Below are positions 1-9,262 of a DNA stretch of 64,000 nt, piece after piece. A program made the translations under genes and the position numbers. The stretch comes from Candidatus Providencia siddallii (GTDB lineage Bacteria; Pseudomonadota; Gammaproteobacteria; Enterobacterales; Enterobacteriaceae), in contig CVRF01000002.1 in assembly GCA_001457715.1 (NCBI GenBank), positions 62,001-126,000 of the forward strand. The letters are read 5' to 3'. The notes under the pieces are model-generated. The model was not told the origin of the DNA, did not search any database, and worked only from the letters and a program-made list of their open reading frames with translations. Positions within the stretch are counted from its first letter, which is position 1; each line of letters starts with the position of its first letter.

Positions 1-186
1 TGTTGTTATCCATTTATGTGTTAGCGCTTTTCCTAATTCTTCTGTATGCGGTGTATCTGAAATAAATCCTGATTTAGTAATTCGTAAAGCTTCGCGTTCA
101 ATACCACGTTGAATACCATTTAATATCTCAGGGCGAGATTCTAACCATAAAAGTTCTTTTGATATATTAGGAAACATATTTGCCAT
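1..186 (-). CDS. gshA: Glutamate-cysteine ligase, N-terminal part (cut by window edge)
   Basis: First enzyme of glutathione synthesis, joining glutamate and cysteine with ATP. Only the first 62 codons are in the window, reading leftwards off the edge. The translation contains GIQRGIEREALRI and ALTHKWITT, both hallmarks of the GshA amino terminus. The ATG at 184-186 has a GTGAG Shine-Dalgarno just upstream. In E. coli gshA lies on the other side of the same tRNA-csrA-alaS cluster, so the order is conserved. Whether the rest of the gene is intact cannot be seen. Confidence 0.9.
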   Translation of the reverse strand, partial: MANMFPNISKELLWLESRPEILNGIQRGIEREALRITKSGFISDTPHTEELGKALTHKWITT

Positions 187-254
187 CTCACTGTTATGTA
201 AAGTTATTAATGGCTTATTTAATAATAGTTTAAATTTTATAATTAATTATTTTA

Positions 255-331
255 TGGCGCATCCAGGAGGATTCGAACCTCCGACCGCTCGGTTCGTAGC
301 CGAGTACTCTATCCATCTGAGCTACGGATGC
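255..331 (-). tRNA. tRNA-Arg (anticodon ACG)
   Basis: A 77-nt cloverleaf read on the minus strand. The acceptor GCATCCG starts at 331, the anticodon arm is CTCGG-CTACGAA-CCGAG, the T arm contains GGTTCGAATCC, and the 3' end is an encoded CCA at 255-257. It matches the argV-type tRNA that lies between serV and csrA in enterics. ACG is normally edited to ICG by TadA. Confidence 0.97.
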
Positions 332-349
332 ATTAAATTTGATAAATAA

Positions 350-438
350 CGGCGAGGGAGGGATTCGAACCCTCGATGCGTTTTAATCGCATACTCTCTT
401 AGCAGGGGAGCGCCTTAAACCCACTCGGCCACCTCACC
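350..438 (-). tRNA. tRNA-Ser (anticodon GCT), no encoded CCA
   Basis: Class II tRNA with a long variable arm. The acceptor GGTGAGG (from 438) pairs with CCTCGCC, the anticodon loop contains GCT, and the T loop is GGGTTCGAATCCC. It is the counterpart of E. coli serV next to csrA. The discriminator G is at 350 and the following bases read TTAT rather than CCA, so the 3' CCA must be added after transcription. Confidence 0.95.
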
Positions 439-603
439 TAGTGGTAGGTTTATCAATAAAACAATTGAAAATTTTATTCTAATAAAAATTTATTTGTATA
501 TAACTTTTTTAAAAGTATAAGTCAAATACTTTTTTAAAAATTTATGTAATAAAAGCATTAAAATAATTTTACTGAATAATATTTTAAATATAAAAGTTTA
601 GAA

Positions 604-633
604 TAAGCGTCCAAAATTTTAAATGGACGCTTA
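604..633 (-). terminator. Hairpin downstream of csrA
   Basis: A perfect 10-bp stem (604-613 with 624-633, arm TAAGCGTCCA) and a 10-nt loop begin eight bases past the csrA stop. On the minus strand it is followed by a T/A-rich but interrupted tract, so it is a plausible though not textbook intrinsic terminator for alaS-csrA. Confidence 0.6.
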
Positions 634-640
634 GTTATAT

Positions 641-823
641 TTAAGTATTTGTTTGATCTTTTTCAGATTGAATTCGTTGATAAATCTCTTCACGATGAAC
701 AGAAACTTCTTTTGGTGCGTTAACTCCAATACGCACTTGATTTCCCTTTATCCCTAAAACAGTAACTGCTACATTATTACCTATCATAAGAGTTTCACCA
801 ACTCGACGAGTTAGAATAAGCAT
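641..823 (-). CDS. csrA: Carbon storage regulator CsrA
   Basis: Small dimeric RNA-binding protein that represses or stabilises mRNAs by binding GGA motifs in leaders. At 60 residues it is about family length (61 in E. coli). The N-terminal [15 protein letters not shown] strand and the [10 protein letters not shown] segment are both present, covering the RNA-contacting L4/R6/R7 and R44-type positions. The start has a clear AAGGAG Shine-Dalgarno. It follows alaS in the same direction, as in E. coli. Keeping a global post-transcriptional regulator is notable in so reduced a genome; its targets are not visible here. Confidence 0.97.
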   Translation of the reverse strand: MLILTRRVGETLMIGNNVAVTVLGIKGNQVRIGVNAPKEVSVHREEIYQRIQSEKDQTNT

Positions 824-966
824 TCTTTGCTCCTTGAAATATTTAAAGATGCGATTTTCTAGATATTCCAGATATTATCTCGTAAAAACATAAACCCATA
901 ACGTTTTACTTAGTGATTTGACTCTGTCAAGGATAAAGTTTTATGTATGTGTAAGCATAGTGTTTG

Positions 967-3594
967 TTATAATTGTAAATTAACCCATTCTTCAACGCTC
1001 TCTAATGCATTTGGTAATGCTTCGATGTTTGTTCCTCCACCTTGAGCTATATCATTTCGTCCACCACCTTTACCATCTATTTGTTTAGCTATATAAGAAA
1101 TTAAATCATCTGCTTTTATTTTATTTGTTAATTCATTAGTAATACCGACAATTATATTAATTTTATCATTATTTATTGTAGAAAGAACAACAATTGCTGA
1201 TTTTAATTGATTTTTTATTCTTATAACCATCGATTTTAATAAATCATGACTTACACAATTTAATTGTGTAACTAGTAATTTAACATTTTTTATATTTTTT
1301 GCTTCATTACTTAATAAAATGCATTTTTGAAATGATTCTTTTTCTTTTAATTGTAAAATTGTTTTTTCTAGTTGAAATGATTTTTTTAATAAAAATTTTA
1401 CTTTTTCAACAATATTATTTGTATCTATTTTTAATATGTTTTTAATTATTAAAAATTGTTTTGATAGATTATGTATATTTTTAATAGCTTCTTCACCTGT
1501 TATTGCTTCTATACGTCGTATTCCAGCAGAAATACTATATTCATTTAAAATATGAAATAAACCGATATTACCAGTATAATCTACATGAGTTCCGCAACAT
1601 AATTCCATAGAAAAATTATCTATATTAATAACACGTACATATTTTTCATATTTATTATTTAATAAAGATATGATATCTTTAGTTTTTGCTTCCTTTAAAC
1701 TCATTAATTCAGTTTTAATTTTTAAATTATTACGTATTTGTTCGTTGATAATAATTTCTATTTGTTGCAATTGTTCTTGCGTTAAAGCTTTAAAATGTGA
1801 GAAATCAAATCTTAAAATTTTATCATTTATTAATGATCCTTTTTGAAAAACATGTTTTCCTAAAATTATACGTAATACCGTGTGTAATAAATGAGTTGCA
1901 GAATGATTTATAGAAATATTAATACGTCTTTTATTATTGATTTCAGCAGAAACAAATTCTTTAACTGATAATAAACCAGAATCAATTTTTCCAAAATGTA
2001 TAATTGTTTGATTTTTTGTAAAAGTATCAGTTACTATAAATTTACCATAATTATTATATATAATCCCAGTGTCGCTAATTTGTCCACCAGATTCTGAAAA
2101 GAATGGTGTTTTATCTAAAATAATTAATCCGTTTTCATTTGCATATAATGAATCAACTAATAAATTGTTTTTATATATTGCTTTAATAAATGTATTTTCT
2201 TTGTTGTGTTGATAACCTGAAAATTCACAATTCAAATTGTTTTTAAATATTAATTGTTTATCTGAGATGATGACATTGATTTTTTTTGAGCGTTGGCGTT
2301 GTTTTTTCATTGCAATCTCAAATCCTTCAATATCGATATTAATATTATGTTCACGACATATATCTATTGTTAAATCAAGTGGAAATCCGTATGTATCATA
2401 TAATCTGAATACAATATCACCATCAATAATGTTTGATTTTAATACTGCTATTTCTTTATCTAAAAGCTGTAGGCCACGATTTAGTGTATGTGTAAATTGT
2501 TCTTCTTCCATTTTTAGAATTTTTTCAATAATTATTTGTTGTTGTTGAATTTTTTTAGCTGTTATACCCATGATTTTTATTAATGGATTAATTAATTTAT
2601 AAAAGAAAATATTTTTTGTTCCAAGTTTATAACCATGTCGTATTGCTCGGCGAATAATTCTACGTAAAACATAGCCTCTTCCTTCATTTGAAGGATATAC
2701 GCCATTACTTATTAAATATGCAGAAGAACGAATATGATCTGTAACAACTCGAAGTGATTTATTTTTTAAATCGGTTGTATTTATAATACTTGCTGTAGTT
2801 GTGATAAGATTGCGAAATATATCTATATCATATGTTGAATTAACATTTTGTAACACAGCTGAAATACGCTCAAGCCCCATTCCAGTATCAACAGATAATT
2901 GTGGTAAGTGAATCAATGAACCATTTGATTGTCGATTGAATTGCATAAATACAAGGTTCCAAATTTCAATATATCGATCTCCATTATGTTCATTGCTTCC
3001 AGGAATACATCCAGAAATATGTTTACCGTAATCGTAAAATATCTCTATGCACGGTCCACACGGTCCAGTGTTACTCATTTGCCAAAAATTGTCTGATGCA
3101 TAAGGTTTACCTTTATTATCTCCAATTCGTATTATTTTATTTTTAGGAATGTTAATATTTTTATTTAAAATATCGTAAGATTCTTCATCAGTATCGTATA
3201 CTGTGATTAATAATTTTTCTTTTGGTAAATTAAACCATTTTTTATTTGTTAATAATTCCCAAGCAAAATAGATAGCATCCTTTTTAAAGTAATCACCAAA
3301 GCTAAAATTACCTAACATTTCAAAAAATGTATGATGACGATTTGTATAACCTACATTTTCTAAATCATTATGTTTACCACCTGCTCGTACACAGTGTTGC
3401 ACAGTTGCCGCTCTGGAATATTCTTTTTTTTCTGTGCCAAGAAATATGTTTTTAAACTGGTTCATTCCTGCATTTGTAAATAATAATGTTAGGTCATTGT
3501 TTGGTATTAGTGAACTTCCATCTATTATACTATGATTTTTTTTATGAAAAAATTCAAGAAATGTTTGACGAATTTCATCTGTACTTTTAATCAT
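967..3594 (-). CDS. alaS: Alanyl-tRNA synthetase
   Basis: Charges tRNA-Ala and edits mischarged Ser/Gly. At 875 residues it matches the E. coli length (876). The class II catalytic core is N-terminal (HHTFFEMLGNFSFGDYF). The editing domain has HSATH near residue 565 and CCGTH near residue 665, giving the zinc/editing HxxxH and CxxxH pair. A C-terminal DHHA1-type segment ends with GKGGGRNDIAQGGG. The ATG at 3594 has AGGA five bases upstream. It is transcribed towards csrA, probably as one unit. No key residue is visibly lost. Confidence 0.98.
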   Translation of the reverse strand: MIKSTDEIRQTFLEFFHKKNHSIIDGSSLIPNNDLTLLFTNAGMNQFKNIFLGTEKKEYSRAATVQHCVRAGGKHNDLENVGYTNRHHTFFEMLGNFSFGDYFKKDAIYFAWELLTNKKWFNLPKEKLLITVYDTDEESYDILNKNINIPKNKIIRIGDNKGKPYASDNFWQMSNTGPCGPCIEIFYDYGKHISGCIPGSNEHNGDRYIEIWNLVFMQFNRQSNGSLIHLPQLSVDTGMGLERISAVLQNVNSTYDIDIFRNLITTTASIINTTDLKNKSLRVVTDHIRSSAYLISNGVYPSNEGRGYVLRRIIRRAIRHGYKLGTKNIFFYKLINPLIKIMGITAKKIQQQQIIIEKILKMEEEQFTHTLNRGLQLLDKEIAVLKSNIIDGDIVFRLYDTYGFPLDLTIDICREHNINIDIEGFEIAMKKQRQRSKKINVIISDKQLIFKNNLNCEFSGYQHNKENTFIKAIYKNNLLVDSLYANENGLIILDKTPFFSESGGQISDTGIIYNNYGKFIVTDTFTKNQTIIHFGKIDSGLLSVKEFVSAEINNKRRINISINHSATHLLHTVLRIILGKHVFQKGSLINDKILRFDFSHFKALTQEQLQQIEIIINEQIRNNLKIKTELMSLKEAKTKDIISLLNNKYEKYVRVINIDNFSMELCCGTHVDYTGNIGLFHILNEYSISAGIRRIEAITGEEAIKNIHNLSKQFLIIKNILKIDTNNIVEKVKFLLKKSFQLEKTILQLKEKESFQKCILLSNEAKNIKNVKLLVTQLNCVSHDLLKSMVIRIKNQLKSAIVVLSTINNDKINIIVGITNELTNKIKADDLISYIAKQIDGKGGGRNDIAQGGGTNIEALPNALESVEEWVNLQL

Positions 3595-5129
3595 GTTTAT
3601 CCTGATGTTTAGCTAAAGCTATTTTTGCAATAGATAGAACTAGTTGAACAAAATTATATTTAGTTTTATTTTGTTTTAAAATTACATTTATGATTTTTTT
3701 TTTAAAAAATTAAATATTTTTTATTAGTAAAATTTTATTATTTAACTGTTTTATATTTAAATAAATTTATTAATTATTAGATTTTATTATGATATTAAAT
3801 ATTTTATAATATTATACTGTGATCTTTTAATCAATATCTTAAAGTATTTCTATTAGTTGATTTTGATCTGATATTTAAATTTAAAATTAATTATTTATAT
3901 AATTTGTTATTGTAAGTTTTTTTTATAAAACATTAAATATAATTTTTGTATGTATTAATTTATATATGAAAAAAGCTTTAGTGTTTATAAAACATATTAA
4001 AAAAAAGATTTAAATAATTAATTTAATCGAGGTTTATTTTTAAAATCAAATATTTGTATATAACGATTAATATTATGTTTATATTAAAAGTATTTTAAAT
4101 GTGTAATTTGATGATGTTGTATTCCTATTTTTATAAAATTGATTAATTGAATAATATATTTAATTATATAATTAGTTATTTTGTTATAAATATTGCTTAT
4201 AAAAATTGTAATTTATATTAAAAATTTTATTATTTTAAGAATTTTAAATGTATTTTTTTTGTTATGTTATTAAAATATTTTTAAAAATTGTATGTTTTTT
4301 TGCTTTATTTTTATATTATTTTATGTATAAAATTATGTTAAATAATAAAGTTTGAATTTTGAAAATTTGAAAGTTAAAAAATTTATAATTTTATTTTTGT
4401 AAAGTTTTTACAATTGAAATTGTTTTTTATTTTTTTTTAACTAAATTTATATAATTAGTTAAAAGATTTAAATTTATTTTTTATTTATAATATTATTAAT
4501 ATTTTGTTTTATTAACTATGTTATGAATATATAATGTTGTAATAGTTATTAATAATTTTATTATTAAAAGATAATATGTATAAATTATAAAAAAAATATT
4601 ATTTCGTGTGGATTTTATTATAGTTATATTTGTTATTTAGATATTTTTTTTACTATCCAAAAGTATTTTATATATATTATAACATAATAAGTATATAGAT
4701 TAAACTTTTAAGTTTATTACTAATATAATTCAAATATAAAAATTTAATAATAAATGTATGTGAATTATTTCTAATAAAATAGAACAATAGGTTTATATAT
4801 TACTAATAATAGTAGTTACTATTATTTGTTTAAATGTAATTTTAAATATTTATTAAATATTTAGTATATAAAAATGTTATGAATAATAAAATTATTACTT
4901 AATTTTATTATATATTAATTTATAATTCTAATTTTTTAAGATTAATTAAATTAATTATTTAAAGTTTTTATAAAAATTAAATTGTTTTTTTATTAAAAAG
5001 TTTTTTAGGTATTTAGTATAAAATTTTTATATAGTTTACTATATTTTTTATATAGATAAATTTTTGTGGTTTTTATACATAAAATATTATGTATATGTTT
5101 AAAATTTAATTAAATATTTAATAATAAAA
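3595..5129. other. 1.5-kb AT-rich spacer with no recognisable gene
   Basis: Almost pure A/T sequence between the alaS start and the proA end. In E. coli recX, recA and pncC lie next to alaS. I looked for RecA-like peptides on both strands and recognised none, and there is no RNA gene. It reads as fully eroded former coding DNA. Confidence 0.6.
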
Positions 5130-6383
5130 TCAAGTTCGAATTAGATAATTTCCATAACCGACCCATTTATATGTTGTTAGTTCATTTAATCCAACTGGTC
5201 CACGAGCATGTAATTTTTGTGTGCTTACAGCAACCTCTGATCCAAGTCCAAACTGTCCTCCATCTGTAAATCTAGTACTTGCATTTACATAAACTGTTGC
5301 AGAATCAACACATTGAATAAAATAGTTTGCTTGTTTAATTGAATCTGTTAAGATAGCATCAGAATGTGAAGAACCATAAATTTGTATATGTTTAATCGCA
5401 GCATCAATGTTATCAACAATTTCAATATTAAGATCTAAAGATAACCATTCGTTATTAAGGTTTTCTAATTTTAATTCAACAACTTTAGCTTGTCCTTCTT
5501 CTAAATAATGTAATGCTTTTTTACTAGCATGTAGTATTATTTGTTCTTTATCTGTTCTTTTATTAAGCATTGGTAAAAATTTAGATGCGATGTTTTTATG
5601 AACTAGTAATGTTTCTAGTGAGTTACACGCGCTTGGTCGTTGACTTTTAGCATTAATAATAACTTCAATAGCATTGTTAAAATCAACAAATTCATCAACA
5701 AATATATGACATATTCCAATTCCACCAGATAAAATTGGAATTATTGATTCTTTATAACATATTTTATGTAATTCTTTTCCGCCGCGTGGAATTATCATAT
5801 CAATATATTTGTTTAATTTAAGCAATTTAATAATTAATTCGCGATCATAATTTTTTATTATTTGTATAGCGTTTGATGGTAATTTAGCGTTTTTTAAAGT
5901 TTTTTGAATAATATTAACTATTGTTGTATTTGTGTTATCTGTTTCTTTTCCACTACGTAAAATTGCAGCATTTCCAGTTTTTAAACATAAAGTGGCAATA
6001 TCAATTGTAATGTTTGGGCGAGATTCATAAATTACACATATTACTCCAATTGGGGTTCTATAGCGATATAAGGTTAATCCATCACTAGTTTGTTTACCGT
6101 CAATTATCTGTCCTATCGGATCTTCTAATCTACTTATACATATAATATCATCAATTATATTTTTTAGTCTAGAAGTTGTTAATAACAAACGATCTTGTAA
6201 TGATTCATTTAATCCATTTATTTTTGCTAATTTCATATCTTTTTTATTAGATAATAAAATATTTGTTTTTTCTTGTTTTAAAGCTATAGCAATTTTTTCA
6301 AGAATTTGATTCTTTTGATCTGTAGTAAGTTTTGCTAGTATTTGTGATGTAATTTTTGCGGTTTTACCTATATTATTTAACAT
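5130..6383 (-). CDS. proA: Glutamate-5-semialdehyde dehydrogenase (gamma-glutamyl phosphate reductase)
   Basis: Second step of proline synthesis: NADPH reduction of gamma-glutamyl phosphate. I chose the ATG at 6381-6383, giving 417 residues as in E. coli. The reading frame is open further upstream, but that part lies over the proB end. Only two bases separate the proB stop from this start, implying translational coupling. The catalytic cysteine sits in SQRPSACNSLET (Cys253), and the GLGSEVAVSTQKLHARGPVG C-terminal signature is intact. ProA forms a complex with ProB so that the labile acyl phosphate is channelled. Confidence 0.97.
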   Translation of the reverse strand: MLNNIGKTAKITSQILAKLTTDQKNQILEKIAIALKQEKTNILLSNKKDMKLAKINGLNESLQDRLLLTTSRLKNIIDDIICISRLEDPIGQIIDGKQTSDGLTLYRYRTPIGVICVIYESRPNITIDIATLCLKTGNAAILRSGKETDNTNTTIVNIIQKTLKNAKLPSNAIQIIKNYDRELIIKLLKLNKYIDMIIPRGGKELHKICYKESIIPILSGGIGICHIFVDEFVDFNNAIEVIINAKSQRPSACNSLETLLVHKNIASKFLPMLNKRTDKEQIILHASKKALHYLEEGQAKVVELKLENLNNEWLSLDLNIEIVDNIDAAIKHIQIYGSSHSDAILTDSIKQANYFIQCVDSATVYVNASTRFTDGGQFGLGSEVAVSTQKLHARGPVGLNELTTYKWVGYGNYLIRT

Positions 6384-6385
6384 AA

Positions 6386-7489
6386 TTAACTCACTATCAT
6401 ATGATTGCGATGAACGACAACAGGTCCGTGTTGATATCCAAGTATTTGGTTGATTTGTTTTGAATGACACCCTGCGATATTTTTTATTGCATCACTGTTG
6501 TATCTACTAATACCACGAGCAATTATTTTTCCATTCATGTTGCGAATATGTATAACAGAGCCACGAGAAAATTCTCCTTTAATTTTTTTAATACCCTTTG
6601 GTAGCAAAGAACATTTTTTTTTTAAAATTGCTATTTGTGCGCCATTATCTATATATACATCTCCTTTTGCAATTGCTATAAATATCCAACGATTACGAGT
6701 TTCATTCGGTTTTTTTTTTCCATAAAAACGTGTTCCAACATGGATATTTTTAATTACTGAATCAATTACATTTGGTTTATAACCAGATGTAATTGTTACA
6801 TTAATACCAGCTTGTATTGCAATATCAGCTGCTTGTAATTTAGTTGTCATCCCACCTGTTCCTAAACCACTTATACTTTTTCCAGCCTTGCTACGAAGTT
6901 TGTTATCAATATTATGTACTTCTGATATTAATTTTGCGTTTGGATTTTGATGTGGATTAGAATCATATAATCCTTCGATGTCAGTAAGTAATAATAGATT
7001 ATCTGCATTGCTTAAAATTGCTGTAAATGCTGATAAATTATCATTATCACCTACTTTTATTTCATCAGTTGCAACAGCGTCGTTTTCGTTAATTATAGGA
7101 ATAATACCTTTATTCAGTAAGGCTATAAGCACGTTTCTTGCATTTAAGAAACGTTTGCGATTTTTAAGATCGCTTCTTGTAAGTAATATTTGTCCAATGT
7201 GAATACCATAAACTGAAAATAATTTTTCCCATAATTGTATAAGTTTGCTTTGACCTACTGCTGCTAATAATTGATTAGATACAATAGTATTTTGTAATTT
7301 TGGATAATTTAGATGTTCACGACCAGACGCAATGGCTCCAGATGAAACGATAATAATACGATGACCTTTTTTGTATTGTTTGGCGCACTGCTTAACTAAT
7401 TCTACAATCTGAGATTGTTTTATATGTTTTGATCCTCCTGTTAATAAACTAGTTCCAAGTTTAATTACTAATGTTTGTTTGTTTTCCAT
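6386..7489 (-). CDS. proB: Glutamate 5-kinase
   Basis: First, feedback-inhibited step of proline synthesis. It is 367 residues, exactly the E. coli length. The amino-acid-kinase fold opens with [12 protein letters not shown] and continues with [17 protein letters not shown] and [15 protein letters not shown], followed by a C-terminal PUA domain (about residues 275-367, including [11 protein letters not shown] and [11 protein letters not shown]). It is cotranscribed with proA. Both genes look intact; proC is not in the window. Confidence 0.97.
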   Translation of the reverse strand: MENKQTLVIKLGTSLLTGGSKHIKQSQIVELVKQCAKQYKKGHRIIIVSSGAIASGREHLNYPKLQNTIVSNQLLAAVGQSKLIQLWEKLFSVYGIHIGQILLTRSDLKNRKRFLNARNVLIALLNKGIIPIINENDAVATDEIKVGDNDNLSAFTAILSNADNLLLLTDIEGLYDSNPHQNPNAKLISEVHNIDNKLRSKAGKSISGLGTGGMTTKLQAADIAIQAGINVTITSGYKPNVIDSVIKNIHVGTRFYGKKKPNETRNRWIFIAIAKGDVYIDNGAQIAILKKKCSLLPKGIKKIKGEFSRGSVIHIRNMNGKIIARGISRYNSDAIKNIAGCHSKQINQILGYQHGPVVVHRNHMIVS

Positions 7490-7992
7490 AAAACTACCGT
7501 TAGAATTAATAAAATATATATTGTTTTAAATAAATAAAAATATATTTACTGATAAATATACCGTAAAATTATAAATTATTTTTAGTTATATTAAATAGTG
7601 ATAATAGTAATTATATTCGAAATTATAGGTAAATGTTAAGGATTTAAGTAAAAATTAATATTTAATTATATAAATAAATAGTTTGTTATCAATTAATTAT
7701 TAATTTAATTGTATTTGATTTAATAATTTTATTATTTAAATCAAATACAATTATTTTTTAACGAATCGAATGTGATTGACTATTTAAAATAAATAAAATT
7801 TTTTGCTTATATTAGATTTTGTATAAATATTTTTTATAAAATAAATTTTTTATTATTTTAAGTTTATATTATTTTAGTTTTTGTATTATTTATTAGTATT
7901 AAAAAATTTTAATATGAAATTGTGCTTCATATATTCTTTTGAAGAAAAAATATCTTTTATTAATTTAATTTATTTTTATAAATATCTTGAGA
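7490..7992. other. Intergenic AT-rich region with one strong hairpin
   Basis: About 500 bases between the nqrM end and the proB start. Apart from the inverted repeat listed at 7706-7753, I see only A/T-rich spacer. Confidence 0.6.
7706..7753 (-). terminator. Hairpin at the end of the nqr-apbE-nqrM operon
   Basis: A perfect 18-bp inverted repeat (7706-7723 with 7736-7753) and a 12-nt loop, about 240 bases past nqrM and 220 bases before proB. Both arms carry the same G/C-containing core (TTGTATTTGATT). The T run after it is weak, so it may act with Rho or as an mRNA 3'-end stabiliser. Confidence 0.55.
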
Positions 7993-8145
7993 TTATTTTT
8001 GACAATTACAACTTTTTTTTATATTTATGTTATTTAATTCCACACAGTTTTTTTGAATTTTTTTTCGTTTTAAAATATATCCAATCGATATTTCTAAAAA
8101 AGTAATTAAAAATATAATAAATGTTGCAAAAAATGTTTTTAACAT
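7993..8145 (-). CDS. nqrM: NqrM, Na+-NQR maturation protein, shortened
   Basis: This 50-residue reading frame starts at an ATG preceded by AAGGA, 13 bases after the apbE stop. It matches the NqrM family at its N-terminal membrane helix (MLKTFFATFIIFLITF), the GYILKRKKIQ segment, the single following Cys (position 34 here) and the CNC pair. NqrM is known to deliver iron to the cysteine site formed by NqrD and NqrE. Family members usually run 10-20 residues longer and contain one more Cys after the CNC motif; here a TAA ends the protein two codons after CNC. It may be functional, weakened, or in early decay. Confidence 0.8.
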   Translation of the reverse strand: MLKTFFATFIIFLITFLEISIGYILKRKKIQKNCVELNNINIKKSCNCQK

Positions 8146-8158
8146 TTTTTATTCCTTA

Positions 8159-9196
8159 TTATTTGTTGTTTTTTAAAAACAATTTAAATTGTTTAGTGTA
8201 AAGCTCTTTAAAACCTGTGTTTGTTTTAATTATCATAAAAACAGGTATTTTCATTTTTTCAGCTAAAGCAAATCCTTTTTCTGGTCCTAAAACATTTAAT
8301 CCTGTTGATAATGCATCTGCTGTTATGCAGTTTTCTGATATAACAGTAACAGAAACTAAATTATGATCAATAGGTTTACCTGTTTTTGGTGAAATTGTAT
8401 GTGAAAAACGAGTTCCATTATATTTAAAGTAATTATGATAATCTCCTGAAGTAGCTACAGATAATTTACCTGGTTCTATGATTTTTTGTATTTCTTTAGT
8501 TTTATTAAATCTTTCTATGAAAGGTTTTTCAATTGCGATTTTCCAAGGTTTATTTTTAATATTTTTTCCTTTAGTAGATAATTCACCGCCAATATTAATC
8601 ATATAATTGTCTATACCAATAGACTCTAAATATTTTTTTATTACATCAACACTATATCCTTTTGCTATTGATGAAAGATCGATATATAATTCAGGTATTT
8701 TTTTAATTATAGTATTATGTTTTATTGATAATTTTTCTATGCCGACCCATGCACGGCGGATCTGTATTTCTTCATTAGTTGGTATTTTTATAATTCTTTT
8801 TTCTGGACCAAAACCTCATAAATTGACTAATGGTCCAATTGTAATATCTAAAGATCCATTAGTAATTTTATTTATTTCAATTGATTTTTTTATGACTGTT
8901 GCTGTGTCATCTGATATTATAAAAGGAGTATTGATTTTTTTAAATTTATTAAATCTAGTTATTTCTGAATCTGATTGATAAGTAGACATTTGATTATTAA
9001 TTTTTTCTAAACGGTTTTTTATATTGGTTTGAATTTTTTGTGGATTTATATTTTTTTTATTAGTAATATATTTTATATTATAAAACGTACCCATAGTTTG
9101 TCCGCTAATATTCTTTTGAATTTTGTAATTACATGATATTGTAAATAAACTTAGTGTAATTATTAGTGTTTTAATATAATTTTTATTAATTATCAT
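8159..9196 (-). pseudogene. apbE: FAD:protein FMN transferase ApbE, interrupted by one in-frame UGA
   Basis: Attaches FMN covalently to threonines of NqrB and NqrC, from the periplasmic side. A lipoprotein signal with a Cys22 lipobox (FTISC) opens the frame. After residue 126 (DITIGPLVNL) a TGA at 8816-8818 stands exactly where the family has Trp (GPLVNLWGFGP). The same frame then continues open for 218 codons with all ApbE hallmarks: DLSSIAKGYSVD, MINIGGELSTKG, SHTISPKTGKPIDHNLVSV and the final KQFKLFLK. Read through, it gives about 345 residues, the normal length. There is no other lesion. It could be a recent nonsense mutation, a readthrough gene, or a sequencing error. It lies between nqrF and nqrM in the nqr operon. 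Confidence 0.9.
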
Positions 9197-9262
9197 TATT
9201 TTACCTTTTGGTTTTATATCATATCTATAGCTAAAGTAATTACATGTTAACTATCTAAGATA

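Noticed and set aside
3595..5129. Degenerate recA remnant
   Set aside because: I looked for RecA-like peptides on both strands and found nothing above chance in this composition.
6384..6470. Upstream extension of proA by 29 residues
   Set aside because: It lies over the proB end, does not match ProA proteins, and the ATG at 6383 gives exactly the E. coli length.
7881..8105. A 74-codon plus-strand reading frame rich in Phe, Tyr and Ile
   Set aside because: It lies opposite nqrM, has no family resemblance and no Shine-Dalgarno, and its composition is that of translated A/T-rich DNA.
8816..8818. General reassignment of UGA to Trp
   Set aside because: RF2 with intact SPF and GGQ is encoded in the window, several genes end in UGA, and other proteins use TGG for Trp. 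The apbE UGA is a single case.
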